From the NCBI GenBank assembly GCA_001805005.1, contig MHDO01000138.1, positions 1 to 10,371 of the forward strand: 10,371 nucleotides of DNA, in the 5' to 3' direction. Position numbers and translations under genes: made by a program. The number at the start of each line of letters is the position of its first letter. Position 1 is the stretch's first letter. Shown in pieces: positions 6,586-10,371 of this stretch. Source of the DNA: Nitrospinae bacterium RIFCSPLOWO2_12_39_16. GTDB lineage: Bacteria; Nitrospinota; Nitrospinia; UBA9942. Under the pieces are notes generated by a model. The model searched no databases and was not told where the DNA came from. It worked only from the letters and a program-made list of their open reading frames with translations.

Positions 6586-8178
6586 TCAGGTTTTTGTTCC
6601 TTCCATCTCAGCAGGCAAAGCAATAATAACTGTTGTCCCTTCGTTTTCCCTGCTTATTATTTTCATATGCCCGCCGTGGTCTGAAATAATTTTAGAGCAT
6701 ATCGTAAGACCAAGCCCGGTTCCTGATTCTTTTGTTGTAAAATACGGCTCAAGAACTTTATCCTGGATATTTGCGGGAATCCCAATACCTGTATCAGAAA
6801 TCTCTATTAATACCATCTTATCTAATGAAACAGTTGTAATAGTCAAATTTCCACCCATTGGCATTGCCTCTATTGCATTTTTAATTATATTGATAAGGAC
6901 CTGTTTTATCATTTCTGCATCTATTTTGACCAGAGGAATATCAGGCTGAAATTTAGTTTTAATTTTAATATTCATGGGGGATTTAGCATACATGTCAATT
7001 GTTTCCTGTAATACCCTTTCTATTCTGTCTGTTTTAAGATTAACATCCGGCATCTTTGCAAAGGAAGAAAACTTTGCCAGCAGATTCTGAAGCCGTTTAA
7101 CCTCTTTGACAATAGAATTGCTGTTCTCTGCAACTATTTTCATAAAATCAGGAGAGTTTTTTATATCCGCATCAAGAAGAGATTCAGCAGCCCAAAGGAT
7201 GGGTGTCAGTGGGTTTCTAATCTCATGGGCGAGGTGTCTTGCCATTCCATGCCACGCCGCAACCTTCTGGGTCTGAATCATGCGGGTATGGTCCTCAAGT
7301 ATAATAATTGTAGAAAACTCCTTTTTATTTTCGCTGAACAGTTTTACACAGGCTGCCTTAATATATACACTCTCACCTTTAATATTAAGATTGAACTCAT
7401 TTTCTATAAAAACCTCCTTAGAAATATTAAAATCAGTTAAGAGATTATAGATTGGTTTCAGGTCATTCTGCTGATTAAAAAGCTCATCAATTGTCATTGT
7501 ATTTGTAACAGGTCTATCTATCCTTAATATTTTCACTGCCATTGGATTAATGAGTGGGATTACCTTATTGTTATTGCAGATGATAATGCCATTGGATATA
7601 TTCTCAAGAATTGCCTGCAATCTATCCCTTTCGCTTTCTGCTATAATTGCCATATTTCTTATCTTGTTATAAAGCTGGGCATTATTTATGGCAATTGCGA
7701 CAGGTCCGGAAAAAAATGATATCAGTGATAAATCTTCCTCCGTAAAATTATCTTCAATGGTTATCCTGCTTAGATTGAAGATTCCAACTACCTCTCCTTT
7801 GGCAATCAATGGAACTGAAAGTGCGGATTTAACTTCACCCCACTTCTCCATAGTTTTAAGTTGAGGGTGGTCCCTTAAATCCCCATTTAATAAGAAAGGC
7901 TTTCTTAATTCAATCACCTTTGCTGCAATTCCCTTTTCAACCTTAATATCATTAATAAGCTCTCTTTTATTCTCCATTCCAAATGATGCCTTTACATATA
8001 GAGTTTGTTCTATTCTATTGAATAACATAATAGAACCCCTGTCTGCCTGAACAACAGTTCTGACTGATTGCAATACGAGTTTCAGCAGTTCTTCCAAAAC
8101 AAGTGTTGATGAAAGGGCTTGGCTTATCTCAAAAAGGGTCAGCCATTCTTTTGGTGCAATTGTCTTATGTTCTGTCAT
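6586..8178 (-). CDS. Soluble GAF-PAS sensor histidine kinase with NtrY-like core
   Basis: This cytoplasmic sensor kinase probably phosphorylates the adjacent double receiver. Numbering from the chosen start, a GAF domain spans about 13-170 (WLTLFEISQALSS through SALSVPLIAKGEVVGIFNL). A PAS domain spans about 185-298 (LQAILENISNGIIICNN). The dimerisation domain has HLAHEIRNPLTPI with phospho-acceptor His318, an arrangement like NtrY-type kinases. The ATP-binding domain has the N-box INIIKNAIEA (Asn434), the G1 box DTGIGIP (462-468), and FTTKESGTGLGL with the F- and G2-boxes (480-491). No membrane segment or signal peptide is seen. The start at 8178 was preferred because GGATAG lies seven bases upstream. 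The frame also allows an ATG at 8214, which would add 12 residues but has no visible ribosome-binding site. Its 5' end follows the WecA-like gene closely, so cotranscription is likely. The GAF ligand cannot be predicted from sequence. Confidence 0.93.
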   Translation of the reverse strand: MTEHKTIAPKEWLTLFEISQALSSTLVLEELLKLVLQSVRTVVQADRGSIMLFNRIEQTLYVKASFGMENKRELINDIKVEKGIAAKVIELRKPFLLNGDLRDHPQLKTMEKWGEVKSALSVPLIAKGEVVGIFNLSRITIEDNFTEEDLSLISFFSGPVAIAINNAQLYNKIRNMAIIAESERDRLQAILENISNGIIICNNNKVIPLINPMAVKILRIDRPVTNTMTIDELFNQQNDLKPIYNLLTDFNISKEVFIENEFNLNIKGESVYIKAACVKLFSENKKEFSTIIILEDHTRMIQTQKVAAWHGMARHLAHEIRNPLTPILWAAESLLDADIKNSPDFMKIVAENSNSIVKEVKRLQNLLAKFSSFAKMPDVNLKTDRIERVLQETIDMYAKSPMNIKIKTKFQPDIPLVKIDAEMIKQVLINIIKNAIEAMPMGGNLTITTVSLDKMVLIEISDTGIGIPANIQDKVLEPYFTTKESGTGLGLTICSKIISDHGGHMKIISRENEGTTVIIALPAEMEGTKT

Positions 8179-8185
8179 AAATATT

Positions 8186-8191
8186 CTATCC
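8186..8191 (-). promoter_or_regulatory. Shine-Dalgarno-like GGATAG for the histidine kinase
   Basis: On the minus strand GGATAG lies seven bases before the ATG at 8178. It decides the preferred start over the upstream in-frame ATG at 8214. The match to the anti-Shine-Dalgarno sequence is only partial. A TATACT hexamer (minus strand, 8210-8205) is a possible -10 element between the two candidate starts, but it has no good -35 partner. Confidence 0.35.
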
Positions 8192-8242
8192 ATTAAGCGG
8201 AGATAGTATATCATTTTTTGTTCAGCAATTCTATATTTTTTT

Positions 8243-8266
8243 GCCGCTTTATTTGCTGCTTTATTT
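8243..8266. repeat. 12-bp tandem duplication at the end of the WecA-like gene
   Basis: GCCGCTTTATTT (8243-8254) is followed directly by GCTGCTTTATTT (8255-8266), an 11 of 12 match. The second copy overlaps the stop codon of the WecA-like gene by two bases; the rest lies in the short gap before the kinase. It looks like a small slippage duplication with no evident function. Confidence 0.6.
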
Positions 8267-9311
8267 ATTTGCCTCTTTCCAAAAACCGCAGAGACACCAT
8301 AGTTATTATAATAATTACAGCAACAATCGGGAGAATCAATAAGGAATACCTTCCAGGCATAACCATGAATGTGAGAGATATGATGCTGAGCAGGAATGTA
8401 ATAAGGTATATCAATATGACAACGTGGGGGTGTGATAACCCTGATTTTAGAAGAATATGATGTATATGGTTTTTATCTCCAATAAAAGGATTTTTTTTCT
8501 CTGAGACCCTTCTAAAAAAAGAGATGGATGTATCCAGAATCGGTATTCCAAGAGATATAATCGGCACCAGCAATGCCAGAGAAACGGTTGTCTTTCTGCT
8601 TATTAAAAGAGAGAGAGTTGCAACAGTAAATCCAAGAAAAAGACTCCCTGTATTTCCCATAAATATTTTTGCTTTATAAAAATTGAATTTTAAAAATGCA
8701 AGCATTGAGAAAGCTAAAATCATAAAGAGAACTGCAACACCATCCTGCCCCTGATAGAAAGATGCAAGAGACAGAGAAAGTGAGGAAATCAGGATAACAC
8801 CGGCAGCCAGTCCATCCAGACCATCTAATAAATTTATGGCATTTGTTATTCCAACAAGCCACAAGACGGTTATTGGTACAGAAAATATACCAAGCGATAT
8901 TTCTCCACCGAACGGATTTGTCAGCATTCTGACAGAAAGATCAAGAATATACATCAGAATAAGCGAAGAGACAATCTGAACAGAAAATTTAACAGGGGCT
9001 GATAGCCCGCGAATATCATCATATATTCCCACTCCAACAATTAATAACTGGGATACAACTAAGGCTGTCAGATTGTGGAATAGAATCTGACTTACAAAAT
9101 CAGGATAAATAATAAAACCGCCGCCAATCATTATATAAAAGGTTGCAATAAAAGAGAGCCCCCCAAGGGTAGGAACAGGGTGTTTATGGAGTTTCCTTCC
9201 ATCTGGCACATCATATAAAGAATACCTTTCTGCTATATGAATCATGATATAGGAAAAAATATATGTCAGTATAAATGCTGATATTGAAGCTGTAATAAGT
9301 ATAGTTTTCAT
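8265..9311 (-). CDS. WecA/TagO-type polyprenyl-phosphate sugar-1-phosphate transferase (glycosyltransferase family 4, MraY superfamily)
   Basis: This polytopic inner-membrane enzyme is expected to transfer a sugar-1-phosphate (typically GlcNAc-1-P from its UDP-sugar) to undecaprenyl phosphate, the first lipid-linked step of glycan assembly. The 348-residue length and roughly ten or eleven hydrophobic segments are normal for the family. Visible motifs are PDGRKLHKHPVPTLGG (36-51), YDDIRG (97-102) with the aspartate pair, NAINLLDGLDGLAAG (157-171), and KIFMGNTGSLFLGF (215-228). The cytoplasmic histidine loop is GDKNHIHHILL (278-288), which is WecA-like rather than MraY-like. One oddity is Asn220 where the family usually has Asp in FxGDxGS, a position considered catalytic in MraY enzymes. 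It starts 25 bases after the GT4 gene stop and precedes the kinase gene. Sugar specificity cannot be read from the sequence. Confidence 0.9.
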   Translation of the reverse strand: MKTILITASISAFILTYIFSYIMIHIAERYSLYDVPDGRKLHKHPVPTLGGLSFIATFYIMIGGGFIIYPDFVSQILFHNLTALVVSQLLIVGVGIYDDIRGLSAPVKFSVQIVSSLILMYILDLSVRMLTNPFGGEISLGIFSVPITVLWLVGITNAINLLDGLDGLAAGVILISSLSLSLASFYQGQDGVAVLFMILAFSMLAFLKFNFYKAKIFMGNTGSLFLGFTVATLSLLISRKTTVSLALLVPIISLGIPILDTSISFFRRVSEKKNPFIGDKNHIHHILLKSGLSHPHVVILIYLITFLLSIISLTFMVMPGRYSLLILPIVAVIIIITMVSLRFLERGK

Positions 9312-9336
9312 AATGATTCACATTATTTCTAAGAAA

Positions 9337-10371
9337 TTATCTCATAATTTCTTCATACACCCTCATGTATCCTTCACCCATTTTGCTGACTGTAAATTCA
9401 TCTTCAACCCTCCGCCTTCCATTTTCCCCCATTCTCCTTCGTTCATCAGAATTAGACAGGAGTTTACGGATTGCCCCTGATAATGCCGCTGTATTTCGCG
9501 GTTCTACTGCAATACCTGTCTCCCCATCCTTATTAACATACGAAACACCTGAAGAAAGGTTTGTGCTTATTACCGGTTTTTTGCATGCAAACGCTTCAAG
9601 CTGAACAATCCCAAAGGCTTCAGCTTTTTCCACAGAGGGCAGGATTAGAATATCAGAGGCATGATACAGAGAGATTAAATATTCGTCCAATACCTCTCCC
9701 AGAAATATACATCTATCAGATAAACCAAAGTGTGAGACCAGATTTTTAAGCATTGTTTCCTCTGGGCCCGAACCAACAATTAGGAGCCTCGCATCTATCT
9801 CTCTCATAGCCTGTATCAGGTATTCGACCCCTTTATAATACACTAATCTTCCGACAAATAAAAGAATAGGTTCTTTATATTTCTTTTTTATCTCAGAGAT
9901 TGCATGACTTATATATGGTGTAATTTCAAATCTATTCAAATCAATTCCATATGGAACAACTTTACACTTTTCGCCGAACATAGTTAGCAGGGGTGAACTT
10001 TTTATGTGGTTTGGCGTAGCTACTATTATTTTATCAGCACTTTGCAAAAATCTTTTATGAATCGGCGAATAAAAAAATCCTGTTTTTCTCTGGCGGATAA
10101 TATCACTGTGATAAGAAACTACTACTTTTTTCTTTTCCCTTAATATCAGGGATGATATTTCTGCTATGGGATTTGGGGAATGGATATGGATTATATCTGC
10201 ATCAGAGGAATAGATATGTTTTGGAAATGACGGGCACACAGGTGTAGACAAAAATATCCCGGCACAGGCAGCCCTTGTTATCTTTACACCATCAATATCT
10301 TCTATAACTGTATTAAAATGTGTATTTGAAACCAGAACTTTTAGTTCTACCTTTTCCCTTAAATAGGTGCA
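9337..10371 (-). CDS. GT4-family (GT-B fold) glycosyltransferase, 5' partial
   Basis: This cytoplasmic glycosyltransferase probably adds a sugar from a nucleotide-sugar donor to the growing lipid-linked glycan. The frame stays open from the stop at 9337 to the right edge of the window, so the N-terminus is missing. A TTG at 10251 could be taken as a start, but the 40 codons upstream of it read as normal protein (for example VELKVLVSNTHFN) and belong to the first Rossmann domain. Acceptor-side features include DIIHIHSPNPIAE and VVVSYHSDI. The donor-binding domain shows CKVVPYGIDLNRF, LLFVGRLVYYKGVEYLI and LLIVGSGPEE. The hallmark E-x7-E motif is EAFGIVQLE (9595-9621), followed by the conserved KKPVIST. 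The last residues (RVYEEIMR) form the usual C-terminal helix. There is no membrane helix. It lies 25 bases upstream of the WecA-like gene. The donor and acceptor sugars are unknown. Confidence 0.9.
   Translation of the reverse strand, partial: CTYLREKVELKVLVSNTHFNTVIEDIDGVKITRAACAGIFLSTPVCPSFPKHIYSSDADIIHIHSPNPIAEISSLILREKKKVVVSYHSDIIRQRKTGFFYSPIHKRFLQSADKIIVATPNHIKSSPLLTMFGEKCKVVPYGIDLNRFEITPYISHAISEIKKKYKEPILLFVGRLVYYKGVEYLIQAMREIDARLLIVGSGPEETMLKNLVSHFGLSDRCIFLGEVLDEYLISLYHASDILILPSVEKAEAFGIVQLEAFACKKPVISTNLSSGVSYVNKDGETGIAVEPRNTAALSGAIRKLLSNSDERRRMGENGRRRVEDEFTVSKMGEGYMRVYEEIMR

Noticed and set aside
6558..6586. Plus-strand TTGACA with a CATTTT hexamer 17 bases downstream
   Set aside because: The -10 match is poor and the promoter would drive antisense transcription into the kinase gene, with no plus-strand gene following.
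8225..8259. Inverted repeat TTGCTG/CAGCAA-type around the gap between the WecA-like and kinase genes
   Set aside because: The stem is only about six bases with a loop of over twenty and no T-run in the right place, so it is not credible as a terminator.
10249..10251. TTG as a start for the GT4 glycosyltransferase
   Set aside because: The frame continues upstream to the window edge with sensible glycosyltransferase N-terminal sequence, so the gene is truncated by the window rather than starting here.

Overview
The window is a gene-dense, AT-rich bacterial segment devoted to extracellular or surface polysaccharide production, with an embedded two-component signalling pair. The Wza-type outer-membrane export lipoprotein implies a diderm (Gram-negative) host. 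The low GC content, frequent ATA codons and weak Shine-Dalgarno signals do not fix a phylum. Nitrospirota, Desulfobacterota or a related uncultured lineage would fit, but this is inference.

Layout: eight protein genes in two convergent blocks. No RNA gene, insertion sequence or CRISPR array was seen, and no gene-free stretch exceeds 75 bases. The plus-strand block (1-5385) holds an uncharacterised nucleotidyltransferase cut by the left edge, then a tightly overlapping trio: an OPX/Wza-like export lipoprotein, an ExeA-like AAA+ ATPase, and a large chain-length regulator fused to a tyrosine autokinase (Wzc-like). The trio genes overlap by 4 bases (ATGA) at both junctions and are almost certainly one translationally coupled operon. 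A plausible promoter lies just before the trio and would give a nearly leaderless mRNA. An OPX lipoprotein, Wzc-like protein and ExeA-like ATPase together resemble the export modules of PEP-CTERM/exosortase loci, although no exosortase is in the window.

The minus-strand block (10371 down to 5397) reads in this order: a GT4 glycosyltransferase (its 5' end is beyond the right edge), a WecA/MraY-type polyprenyl-phosphate sugar-1-phosphate transferase, a soluble GAF-PAS histidine kinase with an NtrY-like core, and a protein with two receiver domains followed by a single C-terminal membrane helix.

Inferred working model: the WecA-like enzyme starts the lipid-linked glycan and the GT4 enzyme extends it. 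The Wzc/Wza pair polymerises or exports it under tyrosine-phosphorylation control, and the ExeA-like ATPase assists the envelope machinery. The kinase and membrane-anchored double receiver probably tune the system at the membrane rather than through DNA binding. The most unusual features are this inverted two-component topology (soluble kinase, membrane-bound receiver without an output domain) and an Asp-to-Asn change at a normally catalytic position of the WecA-like enzyme.
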